From assembly GCA_026261815.1 (NCBI GenBank), contig JAMPIT010000884.1, positions 11,855,001 through 11,919,000 on the forward strand: a stretch of 64,000 nucleotides of DNA, read 5' to 3'. The translations under genes and the position numbers were made by a program. Source of the stretch: Monarcha castaneiventris obscurior. Lineage: Eukaryota > Chordata > Aves > Passeriformes > Monarchidae. Every line of letters starts with the position of its first letter. Position 1 is the stretch's first letter. Shown here piece by piece: positions 24,101-36,769 of this stretch. The notes beneath the pieces were generated by a model. It ran no database searches and had not been told where the DNA came from. It saw only the letters and a list, made by a program, of their open reading frames with translations.

Positions 24101-25350
24101 TCTGCAATTCCCTTGTACTGCCAGAAAACAGAATTCATCTTGTTGTCCTGCACACAGTGTACCAGAACCTGTCTCTATCCCGGTTATGTCATTCTTTTAC
24201 TTTACTTTTACAAGGTTTTCACTTTTATTTTTGTATTGCTACCACTGAATAATACACAGTCCCACAGCTCTGGCAAAAAGAACCTGATGAAAGTGAACAT
24301 ATAAGAAAAATATTAGTAGCTGCACTCTTCTTAGCAGAGGTAATGGCCATTGACATTAATGGGAATTATGCATGTGTGGAAGAGGAGTATGGCCCCTTTA
24401 CTTACCAGAGCCCTTAATATGTTTTAGTGAGCCATGGTGGTGTTCTAAATATTGTGAAACCCAAAGGAGATAGAGAAAACAACTTCTGGCACTGATGAGC
24501 TGGATTCATTGCTCTAACGTAAATGGCTTTTCAGGAGTATTTCTGTTTCTTCTCCTGTGGAAATAGTTGTGCATGCACTATTCATTGACATGAAAGAGGA
24601 AAAGGTAAGGAGAATGGACGGAAAACTGGGAAAGGAAATAAAAAGCGATCTAAGTTTGATGTCAGACTGTCACAAAGAAACATAGAAGTCCATAATTAAG
24701 CATTGTACTCACACACACATATATATAATTTTACACATATAATGTTTTTGTCTGCCTTTTATTCAAATTCTAGTCTAGCCCTGTTTTGCACTATGTTCTG
24801 TTTTATGAAAGTAAAATGTGAAAATCTACTGATAAGCCAAAATAATAACAACTTTATGGCATGTCAGGGCTATTTTTTATTATTGTTTTTTAACCTTGAT
24901 CATGTTATAATAGTGAACATATGTATCCTTGGCCTTAATCACCTTGTCAAGTTAAAGTGCATATTCAACTTCATTTACATGACATATGATCTAACACTGG
25001 AGAACAACAATACCATTGTAGAGCTAATTGAAAACTGTGAGCTGAGAGCCAGAAGAAACCAATGGTCTGATTGCTGAGGGTCCCAGGGAAAGGGATTTAT
25101 TCCCACACCTGCAGTTGCTCCATAACACTAACATTGTTATGAACATCTGGGTCTAATCAGCACAGAGACCTTGATATGCTGCTCCCGTGGCACATAAATT
25201 TAGCATTATATTTATTTTAAAGGCCCCTTCTTTCAGTTTTTTAAGGACAAGATAGATTCATGGCTCCTCAGAGTCTAACAAAGTAGAAGCCACAAACAGA
25301 GTAAGTTACTGCCAGGTTTCTTAGACCATACCCACCTAGTACATGCCTAG
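18117..25350. other. Unique AT-rich DNA, no gene recognised
   Basis: Over 7 kb without a recognised gene or transposon. Content is limited to short T or A runs (a 13-T run near 20.13 kb), a short TA microsatellite at 23268-23281, and the palindrome listed at 23880. Open frames are all below 125 codons and have no domain. Confidence 0.55.
23880..23896. repeat. 17-bp near-perfect palindrome
   Basis: TGCTCTCT and AGAGAGCA are arranged around a single A, next to duplicated GAGCTC motifs. No function can be assigned. Confidence 0.6.
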
Positions 25351-25376
25351 TAAATTCCATTAAATAATGGAATTTA
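25351..25376. repeat. Perfect hairpin, 11-bp stem with 4-nt loop
   Basis: TAAATTCCATT and AATGGAATTTA form a perfect inverted repeat around AAAT. It may be a chance palindrome or the remains of a small inverted-repeat element. No target-site duplication was noticed. Confidence 0.7.
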
Positions 25377-25991
25377 ATGCTCAGTTCTAGTTTTCAAAAA
25401 TGCATCTTCACAGAATGCAAAGTTCAGCTGAAAAACTATGTTTAGGGTAAAAAGCACTCTTTTCCAATCACACATATCAGTTTTTATGGTGACATCTGAG
25501 CCCCACCAGGCACAGGGATGGCTACAGAACCAGTGACAGTCCCACTGGTTCCCAGGGTTGGTGTCTGACCCCAGGCACAGGGAGAGGCTTGTCCCACAGT
25601 CTGCTGTGGAGTTAAAACACCATTCATAGAGGTGCTGAAAATATTCAGAGCAGCTGAAAATTGTACAAAGAGAGGGGAAAAAGCCCATAGGACTGACAGC
25701 CAGGCTGCCTAGGCCAAGAAGCAAAATTTAAAACTTCTTGGTTGATGATAGGCAGTGATTATTTTTGCTAATGCATCCCTTGGCTGTGTCTATATCTAAC
25801 TGGCTGTTTGCCTTTACATCTTCATGTATTTTTCTGGAAAGAATGGGGCAGACATGGATACCCTTACAGAAGGAGGGTTTTTTCTGACATTTTTCAATGT
25901 CTACATATCTTTCATATCTGCAAATGGTGAATGTAATTACATAGAGAAATTTTGTTAGAAGATCCAGAACTTGACTTCTGATCGTACCTCT
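25377..25991. other. No gene recognised
   Basis: Contains a 116-codon minus frame (25374-25724) that shows no recognisable domain. Nothing else seen. Confidence 0.5.
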
Positions 25992-26090
25992 GGCACTGAT
26001 CTTTTGTGGCAGTAGGCAGTTCATTTAACTATTGTCTCTCTTACCTACCGTGCCTATTGGGGATAAATAATAATGTAGAGAACTGTTTAC
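25992..26090 (+). mobile_element. MIR-like (tRNA-derived, CORE-type) SINE trace
   Basis: The order GCAGTTCATTTAACTAT, TCTCTCTTACCTACC, then TTGGGGATAAATAATAATG follows the 3' half of MIR-type SINEs, where the consensus runs AAGTCATTTAACCTCTC, then CTCAGTTTCC, then ATGGGGATAATAATA. It is heavily diverged, as expected for a repeat that predates birds. It could equally be the related tail of an L2/L3 LINE. Confidence 0.5.
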
Positions 26091-29000
26091 CTAAGGTTTC
26101 AAAGTGGAAAAACAACACAGGGGCATTATAGAGGCTTAACCTTGCACCACTGATATAGGGTAATTACATCAACTGGTTGAAATCATAGAAAGGTTTGGGT
26201 TGCCATTAAAGATCTACTTCCAAGCCCTGTATTGGAATGTGGGGTTCTATCTTAGTCACTGCTTTCAGGAAGAAAGTCCATTTCATGAGAAAACCTGCTC
26301 ATTGCAAAGGCACAAAATGTGTAGTTTTCTAACCTCTGAAGCCTTCTCAATACCAGCAGGATGCTGGAAGACGGAGGAAGCTAATTTTTTTTTTTTGGAT
26401 TGTTTTTTTTGCTTGTTTTAATTGCTAATAACTCCAGGTGGAATTTTTAAACTAAGGAGTCATAACTTAAACCCAGAAGATATCAGGGGAGATCTTAGCA
26501 TGCTGAAACAGATCCTCTGCCACTATAAATTGAGTTAGCGCTATTACTTTCAGTAGAACTACATTTCATCTCACTTGAAGAGAAGGTGCATTATTTATGG
26601 TATAAATCTGCAAAATCTGACACTTGTACCATAGCAATGTGTTCTGGCACTAGCAATTGGTTTTGGTAGCATGCCAGTTTGCTGGCTTTGAAGGATTTCC
26701 AGTAGCCAAAGGGGATTTTTAGCATCCGGTGTCGCCCTGCCACCGCTCTCCATTTCCATAGGTCCTCAGCGGATTTTTCCCATTTCCCTTCCAGCTGGAT
26801 CAACCCCTTGTCAGGTCCACTGAGGTTCAGCACAGTTCTGTGACCTCACATGCAAGGGGGATCAGGAACAGCATTCAGGGAATCACAGGGTGTGATTGTT
26901 AGAGATGTTCTGTCTGTGCTGTTCTCATTCTTGGTTCATTTGCCTCCAAAAGAGTGAACACCTGCTGTCCTGCTTTTCTGCACTCCTGAACAGCTTTGTG
27001 ACCAGAATGAGAAATCTAAATTTCAATACCTGTGGTTTAACCACAGCTTCCACTTGCAGGAAAACCTCCTGTGCAGCCCATGGGAGATGCATGGGTGGGA
27101 GAAATGAGATTGGGGTCCCTTGATGTCTCTGTGGAGGGCTCTTTCTCTAGTTTAGCTCTTTAACTTCTCCACATTGCTGTGGTATTGAAAGTGCTACTTA
27201 GATGAATTAAATGCTAATTTTTGTAGTAATTGACTGGCTGATTTCAAGAGGTATTCTCTCATTAGTTGGTCTTATAAATGGGAGGAATCTGGCAATGTTA
27301 ACAAAATCAGAAAGATCAGAGTAATGTAATTTGTTGTTGTGGCTTCATTAATGCCACACAGAAATCTCACATTTGTGTTGAATGCGGTAAAAGTAGTGTA
27401 AGCATAAAAAAAGATTGTATAACTGTATAGCCACTGTGGGGAGATCAGAGAGTCCAGGCTTGTATTTCAAGTCCTTTACAAGGACATTACTAAAACAGTC
27501 ATGTCTGACTTCATGACAAAGTCTTCATGATGATGCAAGTAAAATACAGCAGTGGTATTGGAGAAATTTAGACAAATAATCAGAATGTGGGGAAGGAACA
27601 TCACATCCCTTCATGTTTTTCAATCAAAGTGCTAATGTCACAAGTAGAAAAAAAAGGAGTTAACCTTATGCCATTGGAATGTCCAGATAACTTGACCATA
27701 TTTATTTTAATATATGAAATGAGAAAAAATATGATCAAATACAGATATGTTATTATTTTAATCATAATATCCTACTTCATTTTATGTCGTTCCTTCTAAT
27801 GTGGTACCAGCAGATCTAATGAGCTATTTAGGTTTTTTTGCATTTCAAAGTATGACCTCCTAAAAATTGGGATATTTCTTTCATCCAGGATAATTTGCTG
27901 AAAAACAACCAACTTTTCAAACATTAGCATATATTTGATGTGGAAAGGATCACTGCACATATCACAACAAATGAAATGATTGTAAAATGCATCTATAAAA
28001 TACAGAAAAATTCACAAATGTTATTCCAATACTTTCTCAGAGCACTTGTCATGGCAATCTACAGCTAAGCCCCAGTTCTGCAAGTCATAATACGGGAGTC
28101 TGCTAGGCACAGTAATATACTCATGTGATGTTTATTGCGGACCTGAAGACATTTTCCTGAGGTGTTTTCTAAAAATCATCTTTTTTTCATTATAATTAAG
28201 CTATCCAACCTGTTTTTTCCTCTTTATGAATCACTCACAAGGTAACGCTATTTCCTCTGACTCTGTCTGTTATGTGCAACTGGTACAGAAAAGTTATTAT
28301 GAAGAATATCCGACTACCTGATGTTCACAATTTGTACATTTCAGTCATCCAGTATGGATAGGTCTTCAGAAGGACCTGGAATCATTGCAGAAATGTTGTG
28401 GTTTGTATATATCAGCCTTTGAATTAGGAACCTGCTACTATTACTTACTTGCCCTTGAAGATCAGAGCCTCTGTTGTGCATCACTCCTGTGATTAACGTA
28501 AAACACAGGATTCAGGTTCTTCCCTCCCTGTGGATGACTGAAACATTTTAAGCATCAATGTCAGGAACAGGAAAAGGAAAAATGAGTGAAGTTTTAATGT
28601 ACATCTAAGGCACTCAGTTCTTGCTGAATACTGTGGTGCTCAGGCATCATTCTTTAGATTTTTGAAAATTCTAGTTATTCTCCTGATGATTGCACTGAGC
28701 CATAATTAGATTCCAGTGCAAAGAAATTTAGATTCTTTAGTGCAAAGAAAAGCAAGTGAGAGAAGTTTTGGAAGTAAATGTTGCGAGGTGTAAGTATAAG
28801 CCTCATTCAAATATTCAAATATTCAAATACGTGTTCAGACAGAGTTTTTGCAAGTATTTGCCCTCTTCCAAAAGTTTCATGAAAGGGATATTTCTGTCTG
28901 TGTTCCATACAGCTCAATGTCCATTCTATTTTAAAAGATTATAAAATTCTGGCATTGTTTTCCTCTATTTTATTAACCATAGTGACACTTTTTTGGTGTG

Positions 29001-32000
29001 TTCCAACAGGTTTTTTTTTTAATACAGAAAATGACAAATTGCCTTAATTTGTAGCATTAGTCTTCTTCAAAATTCCTTGATTTCAAACCAAACAGATGAT
29101 TAAAAGCTGAAAGACCATAATGAATCAGATCTGCACTACACTTTTTTTGCATTCCTCCATTAGAATTGTGTCTGAAGTACAAAGGATGGCTGGTCTAACA
29201 TAACGGTAAGAATAGAAGAAAGCAAATGTTTCCATGTGATAATAATTCTTAAGTGGTTTTTGCAGTCCCTCCAAAAGAACATGCATCAGGCCATTATAGC
29301 AAATATTGCATGTTTTTACTGCCAGTCTGTTACACAGCAGTTTTACTTGCATCATACATTTAATTGCCACATTAAATCATGGTTTCTAAACATCAGTTCA
29401 TAGCAGGATCCTCCTCTGAAATCTTGTCTTCTTTTCTCTTTGACAATGTAACCAATACCAAAAATGTCTTTTCCCTTTGTAATCTAAATTCCGTGTCCAT
29501 AATGCTAGTCCTGCCTACTGCAGCAACTCACTACTTACAACAGCGCAGAAGGAAAAGTTCTTTTCTCCCTTGAATGTGCATATTCCTGGTGGGGCTTAAA
29601 AACTTCCATAAATCAATAAAGTAATTGCTGCATAATGACCTATTGTTGGTGAGCGTGCCCAGAATGATGTCATTGGGGGGTAATGGAGCTACTGAATCAA
29701 AAAATGGCAGCTGTTCCCAATTTATTTGAGAGTCAGTTGGACAGAAAATTAAATAAACACATAGACAAGCAGGATAAGGGCAAGTCCTTGCACTATTCTT
29801 ATGATAGTTTTAATTCAGTTGCAGGAGTCAGCAGGCAGCTGATATTGTGGCCCAGAGTTTCAGTAATTGCCTGTCTTCTCTTTCAGTCAGGCTGCACATG
29901 CTCATTTCATCATTTTGTGCTTTTGTGACTCAGATTAAAAAAAACCAAAAAACCAATGAAACAAAGAAGAAACTTAGTTCTTTTTTTCTCCCACCCTCCC
30001 CCTCCCATCTCAGCATAGCAGGCTATCCAGGGGATGTATTAATAGAGAGAAATTTTCATTTCTTCCTCCATCTGCCTCTGTGGGGTCTCTACCCTTCTTT
30101 CCCTAGGATATGAAGGAGTTTTCATTTTTTTTTTAATCACTCATATGTCCTTTGGGAAGCCCCCTAAAGTTTTATATTCTCTGGGGAGAGAAAAGATGCC
30201 ACCCGGCTTCACACTCTCTTCTCTGCTGTGAATAACAGCTTTGATGTGCTCCTTTGAAGTTCTTGGCTCCAGGCTGCATTAGGGAAGCATCAAATGCAGC
30301 CTTAGCACTGTGTGTGGAAGCTGGAAGCACGTCGTGTTTGCACACTGGACATGGGGGCACCCACTGTACTTGTGGAGGTCAAGGGAATGCAGGGGAACAC
30401 AACAGGAGCAGGTCTCCAGCACAGTAAACTTTTCTCTTTTCCCTATTCCCATTTCCTACTGGTGTGGCATTGAGAACACATCGACATCCATGGTATTTTC
30501 CAGTTCTTGCAGCTCCTCGTGATACCTTTGTACCCTTCAGAAGCCCTGATATGGTCAGAGCATTGGGACATCACATCTGACTCCAGCTGGATTTGGTTCT
30601 CTGTTACTTCAGGACAATGTGGCTTCAAATGCTGCTTCAACTGTTGTGGCATTAAAATAATCAAAGTGATTTTTATGGACACTAAAAGAAGTTTGGGTCA
30701 CTAATCAGTTATCTGACTTGTACTAAGAATTAAACTGTCTATTCTTTAGTAGCTGGATTATTAATATGACAGTTTTCACATTTCTAAACAAGTGTGGGTT
30801 TTTAACATCCCTGTTTTTTTTTTAATTTACAGATGGATTCTTGTGTGTGTGTATGTGTTTTCTGTGTCTGCATAACCAGACACAGTGAAGTTGATGTTCG
30901 TCTCCAAGATGGGGAAGTGCTTTTCCGTATCTGTCATCACAGATCTCTTCAGATCAGACATCTCTTTGATCATTTTAACTGTGTTTTATATGCTTCATAA
31001 TTTCCTTGCTGAGTACCTTATGTTATGTGTTACTTTATAAATCAATAAATAATAGCAATAATTAAAAGGGTGTTCTGCAGTAGAGAGCTAGATGAAAAAT
31101 AGGTTATTCCATTAACCTTTTACCTCTGGAGACAGGAATTTTAAATTTGTGTTAGGTCACAAGAGCAAATCAGTTGGTCTCTTGTGAACTTCAGTCCACA
31201 TCACGAACCACTGCCTCACTTCTCACAGTCCCCCCTGATTGACAGCTTTAATCTGGAAGAATTACAGATCTTTTGCAGCTTGGAAGACTGAGATGCAATG
31301 GCAATGCCAGCACCTACGCCCACTGTGCCTTGTTCTCCAGAGAACCATTTGGGAAAAAGAAAAAAATCCAAACCCTTCCAATGCTTGTTATCCCCACCGC
31401 CTAAATTAATATTTAAATATCAAAATTGCAACTGGTAGAAGTAGGAAGTAGCCTGTGCAAGTAGGAAGGTGGAGGTTTTTTCAGCCCTGTCCTATAAAGT
31501 AGCTCTCAGAGGGCATAAAAAGTTCATCACAAGAAGATTAAGGGGGAGTTGGTGGTGTGCCATTGTTTACCCAAGTGTAGGCAACATATGTGTTAGTGAG
31601 GAGCTGTCTATTCCATCAAAGATCTCACAGATCACACAAACTTACAAACAGACCTTTAGATTACTATTACTCTCATCTCCTTTTTTCCACTTCTGTCTTC
31701 CTCCATCAGTTACTGATGCAGCTCTGTTGTATACTCTGAGGTCTGAGTGGCCCAGTGAGGTGTAAAAGAATTAAATAACAAATATTCACGATCAGTGTCA
31801 CAGTACTATGACTTTTTTTCTGAATTACTCTGAGAGCAGGAAGGTGAATTATTAAGTGGAATCTCAGGCTTAAGATGGAAACCCATCTTAAAAATAAAGG
31901 TGGCACAAATTTTGGAAGGCTTTTATGCTAGAAAATCTGCATTTTTACCATTTCCTTGCTTGTTTTACACAATGAGATTAAAAGGGTATTTTTTTATTAT

Positions 32001-33060
32001 GTAATTTGAAACCAAAAGGACTCGAATTACGTTTTTTAATAAAAAAAAAATGAAGACTTCTAAAAGTTCTAAAAATTCTAATTTTTGACCAAGACATTTC
32101 AGTCTGTTACTTTGAGCAGTACTTTCTGCTAAGTCTCAATCTTTCCTGTTATTTCTCATCTATCTGCAGGTCATTTATAGGGAGAGAGACAGTGCTTTTT
32201 GATGTCACTTGCAAAAGATGCCCCAGAGTGGACTACAATTTTTGTCTCTGCTATTCCTATTGCCAGGATCTCACACACTAATTCCCAGGTGATTTGTGCT
32301 GAAAACTGGTATGTTCTTTAATGCAAACTGATTTTTTATCTGGTCGTGATTATGCTTTTGTTTGGAAGTGGGAAATTATTGAAATTTTATCAGTGTAATA
32401 CCTTCAAGGACTCAGCCTCTTACTCATATCTGTAGTTCCTATTTAAGAAGTATGGCAGTGATGTGGGGAGGACTTCTGAGGGCACCATTTTATGTTTTAT
32501 GTTGTTGCCATCCTAGTGATAACCTCAGCAGATATCAATCTTAGTAGAGTTAGTAGACAAAATCAGTAAAAATAGACTCGGTGTGTTTCAATTCTTAGCA
32601 CTGAAATGTTGCCTGGAATAAAGATACAAAACTGTTTATGATGGGAGGGGAGTCTGGGAGTGTTGTGGGGAATTTGACTAGGGCTAACAGGGATGTGGAA
32701 GGAGGAAGTTCTGAGATTCAAATATGGAAGTTGATAGAAGAGAATAATTTTTAGGAGTGGGAAAATGACTATGAAACTTGCCTGCTGTACTTCCACAAAA
32801 AATTATTTTCCTAAGAAACCGGTCTCAGTTTGAAAAAGTTCTATTTTCTCATTCTCAGTACAGTCTATGTGAAACAAGCATCTCTTAGAGGTGAAAGAAT
32901 TTCTCAGAAGAAAACTTTTCCACCATTCCTTAAGATGATCAGGTGCTAGATAACACTGAGACTTCTCTGGAAAATGTCATCCTAAGCTTTATCAGAATAT
33001 AATTTGTCCAAGGTTTTTGTGTTGTTCTGTGCTTTGTGATCCACATGGTTGGAGGGGGAC
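26091..33060. other. Unique AT-rich DNA, no gene recognised
   Basis: Nearly 7 kb without a recognised gene or interspersed repeat. There are A/T runs (near 26.39, 29.01, 30.13 and 32.04 kb), a short GT-rich patch near 30.85 kb and the ATTCAAAT repeat listed separately. Open frames are all below 100 codons. Confidence 0.55.
28805..28828. repeat. (ATTCAAAT)3 tandem repeat
   Basis: Three perfect copies of the 8-mer ATTCAAAT in tandem. A short microsatellite. Confidence 0.8.
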
Positions 33061-34062
33061 TGTTGTGTTCCACTGTGGGAAACTGCGAGGAGTTCTTTTA
33101 AGAACAGATGGTCTAGAATGACATCAAGTCAACTGAGACAGCCTTCTATCTGAGAACTGTTTATTGGTAATGAAAAAACCAAAAATGAGTTGCCCCACCA
33201 AAGAGGGCTAGAAAAGAGGAAAAGGAAGGGGGGGGGAAGAGAGGGAGAGCGAGAGAGCCCGAGACAGAGAGCGAGAGCGAGAGCGGTGGGGGTGTGTGCA
33301 TGCTGCCTGCCGGGGCTCACAAAGAGGCGTGGCCCCGCAGGCACAGCTCCCATGGTGACAGGTGGCCGGACACGAAGATGAGTAAAGTGGGTGCTTGGGC
33401 AGGAGGTATGGGACCCCGGACAGGGTCACAGCGGGGATCGCGGTTAACAGGCTGGACCGGAGGCGGGCAGGGTTGGATGCAGGGACGAAGCAGGCAGGGC
33501 GGTGGTCAGGGACAAAGGGAGGCAGGACAGACGCGAGGGGAAGCAAGAGCCAGCAAGGGCAGGAGAGTCAAAAGGCAGGCTGGAGCCAGGGCAAAAAGGA
33601 CAAAAAACGGGCTAGGGCCACGGCAAAGAAGCCGCCAGCAGGCTGGAAGCAAACCAAAAACACAAGACCCAAAAGGCCCCCAGACTCAAAAAGCCCAGAA
33701 GACAAGACACAAAGCCGCAAAAAGATACGTCTCAAAAAGCCCCCAGAGCTCGTGACGCAGTTACCTTTTATGCCCCCTGGCTCCTCCCAAGTCTGCCTGC
33801 TGGCAGGACACCATTGGCCCAGTCCAACATTCCACTGCAGTCCATCGGTGGAGACCTTGTGCCATCTGATTGGAGAAGCCTCTTTGGGAAGTACAGTGAC
33901 CTTGATGGTGTCCTGCTGACTTCCTGTCCCACGTGAGACGTGAAATGGTTGGCAAAGTATCCGCAGAGACAAGGCTTTCCCCTGTCTTCTCCTAGCTGCC
34001 TCCTGCAAGTGGCACATGTGCAATCTCTCCTCCGCATGCCTCTGACAACCAGTGTTGAGACA
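33061..34062 (-). mobile_element. Endogenous retrovirus LTR, antisense, ~1.0 kb, long R region
   Basis: On the minus strand the block starts TGTCTCAACACTGG and ends GGAACACAACA (TG...CA). In that orientation it has two CCAAT boxes (33868-33873 and about 33812-33817 in plus coordinates), a TATA box GGCATAAAAGG (about 33764-33774), a ~600-bp transcribed GC-rich region, and AATAAACAG at 33157-33165. That order is U3, R, U5. The R part contains imperfect repeats of GGGCTTTTTGAG and a CTCTCG microsatellite. No target-site duplication is evident at these borders, so the ends are provisional. No primer-binding site or polypurine tract adjoins it, which suggests a solo LTR. The 153-174-codon frames over it (both strands) are products of its stop-poor composition. 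Confidence 0.7.
33229..33290. repeat. Purine-rich GGGA/GAGC microsatellite within the LTR
   Basis: A run of nine G is followed by AGAGAGGGAGAGCGAGAGAG and repeated GAGCGAGA units. The opposite strand is a CTCTCG-type polypyrimidine tract lying in the transcribed part of the LTR. Confidence 0.8.
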
Positions 34063-34143
34063 AATCAAAACTAAATTGGCTTCTCACTGGAAAGCATCCA
34101 CCACTTTGGTTCAGAGGTTAGATTTCAGTCATACGCCTGGGAC

Positions 34144-34638
34144 TCATGCCTTTAAAGACTGAGACAAAAGCATTAAATAGGCATTAGAAATCAACTGAAG
34201 GTGACAGGAGTCAGCTGAAGGTGACAGAACACACTTGGCAGAGCTTGTCAGGTGGATAAGGCTCCTTCTCCTTCCTGGAGAAAGTATGGTGCTATTTTCA
34301 TTTTCATTCTCATTTTTTTCATCTTCACTTAAAACACTGAAGTTACTGATAGTAACCGAGTCTGGAAGGAGGTGATTCAAGAGTCCCCCAGGGGATGGTC
34401 TCAAACATTCAGACTCCTCAGCTTCACTGAAGGTATTCCTTAATACCTGACCTCCAGGCTTAACAGAGACCCAAACATTCCCTGTGATTTCAGAGGCCCC
34501 AGTGAGTGGGGCAATACATGCCTTCAGTAAATATGTTATTTTGTAGCTCTTCACAGCACTTTCTTTCCTGAGCTGAGTAGCTCCAGCCACGTGTAGATCC
34601 ACCCCTGCTTTGTGCCACCACCCAAACTTCTTTGTCAA
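34144..34638 (-). other. Unassigned 164-codon open frame between two antisense LTRs
   Basis: A 495-bp ATG-to-stop frame on the minus strand, in DNA of moderate GC where such a length is uncommon by chance. The product would be hydrophilic, with a Glu/Asn-rich patch (EDEKNENENENS) near residue 105-117, no membrane segment and no zinc-knuckle, protease or other retroviral motif that I can see. It lies in the same orientation as the LTRs at 33.1-34.1 and 35.0-35.7 kb. It could be a remnant of an internal retroviral region, an unrelated exon fragment, or chance. I do not recognise it. Confidence 0.2.
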
Positions 34639-35019
34639 GCCCTAAGGCTGAAAGGAGCTAACTGACAATACCTTTCATATATATTTTAGGCAGAAAGGGG
34701 AAACTGGAAATGGAATAGTGATGAAAAAGAGTCTGGTAGGTGTAATGCCCTTTTGAAGAGTGCTTCTGATGGAAGCCAAAACTGTTTCCCATAGTGCTGA
34801 AGGTAGTTACTCTTTACTGCCTTACTTGTCAGGTTGATGGCTATATAGAGGGCAGCTGTAATATTTTTCAGTATTTTTCAATATTTTTTCTTAATTTTTG
34901 TGATACAGCTCATGCTCAGCCATACATGATGGGACAGACAATATATTTTGTTTGCAGCTACAGTTTTCTTTCCCAATGAGTTCCATATGTATTCAGCCAA
35001 CTTACTCAGTGAAGCACAT

Positions 35020-35683
35020 TGTCTTGGTTTGACATTGGGCGGAAACATCTGAAATTAATGTGTCCTCCACAGAAGGCAGGTTTCAGCAGCCCCTCCCACA
35101 CCAGGTTTGGAAAGAAATTTCTTGGAGGAAAGTGAAAAAAAAGCTGTTTATTTAACAAGCAGGGTGCATGCAGGCACGAGAGAAGAAAAAACAATATTAG
35201 ATAATAAACCTCCTTGTTGTGGAGAAAAACCTGGTAGATTCAGAGTCCTTTCTGTAGGTATAGCTCTACTCTCTCCGGAGCTGGGGTGCAGTGTGGGCCC
35301 CTCCGGGCTGCGGTGTGGGGCCTCCAGGTGATGGTGTTCTGGACCGGAGCTGAACAGTTCCAGGAGAAGAAGGAGAAGCCACAGTCCCAGGAAAAAACTT
35401 CTTGCCTCAGCTAACAGGCTAGCTAAAGAGCAAAGAATTTTAACTCTCTGTCTCTCTCCTGAGAAACAGAGCCGAAAGCTGGGGAGAAGCAGGAGGGTGC
35501 TTCCTTGGCTCAGTAGTGGTGAGAACGCAGGGGAGTGTGTGTCAGTCCTTGAACACAAACCACACTGAAGAATTTGACTGGCTTCTCTCCCCGCTCTCCT
35601 GGACCCAGGTTAAAGCTACAGGATTCATATATGGCATAGAGCAGATGATATGGGCTACAGCATCATAAAGTCATCCCAAGACA
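35020..35683 (-). mobile_element. Endogenous retrovirus solo LTR, antisense, 664 bp, 5-bp target duplication
   Basis: The plus strand runs from TGTCTTGGTTTGACA to GTCATCCCAAGACA. Read on the minus strand it is TG...CA with start TGTCTTGGGATGAC and end CAAACCAAGACA. It has AATAAACAG (35145-35152) in minus orientation. The five bases CACAT flank it directly on both sides (35015-35019 and 35684-35688), a perfect target-site duplication whose 5-bp length is usual for ERVL-type elements. A TATA-like TTTAA lies near 35610. It shares its start, TGTC(T/C)TGGG(A/G)TGA, with the LTR at 17.5-18.1 kb, so the two may belong to related families. The 136-codon minus frame inside is a shadow. Confidence 0.88.
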
Positions 35684-35688
35684 CACAT

Positions 35689-36769
35689 GGACAGCTTTTC
35701 ACAGTGGATATTTGAAGTCTGTCACATTGGGTTTGCAGTCTAGGTTGATTAGGTGGTTCTTCATGTGAAATAGGTCTGTTGCCTTGATTGTACAACAGCA
35801 AGAGGTTCATTTTGCCTCTTTTTTGCATCCATGCATCCCAAATCTAGTGGTGAACTTCAGAATATTTTTTATTCAGACAAGCTTCTCTGTACATCAGATT
35901 TATTTATTGCTGTCTATCTGCTAGCTCTTCTTTTTGCCATAGCTGCTTATTTTATTTTTAGGTTAAAATTATGTACATTTAAACCAAGGTTTCTCTTTAG
36001 TTTAAAACTGAAAATCCTGCATGTGAGATTTCCCATTCGTTTGCCAGCCTTGCCAACATTTTGCTGAGGAACTTGTGAGAAGTAAGTGACTGCTGTTTTG
36101 CATAAAGACGGGCCTGCTTGAAGGGGGTCTCTCCTCAACCAAAGCTTCTCAGGAAACCTTTAAACAGTAGCTTCATTTTCAGTTGAACCTGAAACTGGAG
36201 AAAAGGTATTCCTTTGGGAAGAAATCTGGTGAGGTAATGATGGGCAACTCTGTTGGACTCTTTTGTAATACCGATGGAGAAAAGGCATCTCAGTATCAGC
36301 AATTTCCATGATATAACTAAGCACTGGAAGCAAAGGCTTCTCAAAAGAGGTATTTTTGACAGACCAGTGCTGGTACTGGAGATCTTGGTCTTTTTCACCC
36401 ACAGTGCTCTCTGCAGCTCCACTTACGGCATCTGTCTGGCAGTCTTTACCCTGGCCCTAGAGCAGAAGTGGTAGTGAGGTGTTTAGGACCTTCTTCTGCT
36501 GTTCTTAGCACCTTGGGGTTGAGATCTCCATATACCAGCACAAATGCTACCCAGCTGACTTTCTTGTGCCTACAGGTGCCCTGTGGTGGATACAAGCAGC
36601 TGTTCTGCACTGCTCCAGCGTGTTCAGGAAGACAGGGAGCAGTGCTCTTGACTGGAGAGGGTGAACGGGAAGTATTTCTCTGAGCTCCTACTTCTCCTCT
36701 TTCTTAAAGCAGAAGAGCTCTGCAAGTAGCACTGTCCCAACTCCAAGACAGAATTCTCCTGCTCAGGTA
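35689..36769. other. No gene recognised
   Basis: About 1.1 kb between an LTR and a CR1 fragment. A 95-codon minus frame (36135-36422) and a 73-codon plus frame overlap each other with no domain. It may include unrecognised old repeat. Confidence 0.45.

Noticed and set aside
33294..33919. 153- and 174-codon plus-strand frames rich in Lys, Arg, Gln and Gly
   Set aside because: They lie inside an antisense LTR whose GC-rich, stop-poor, repetitive composition explains open frames on both strands.
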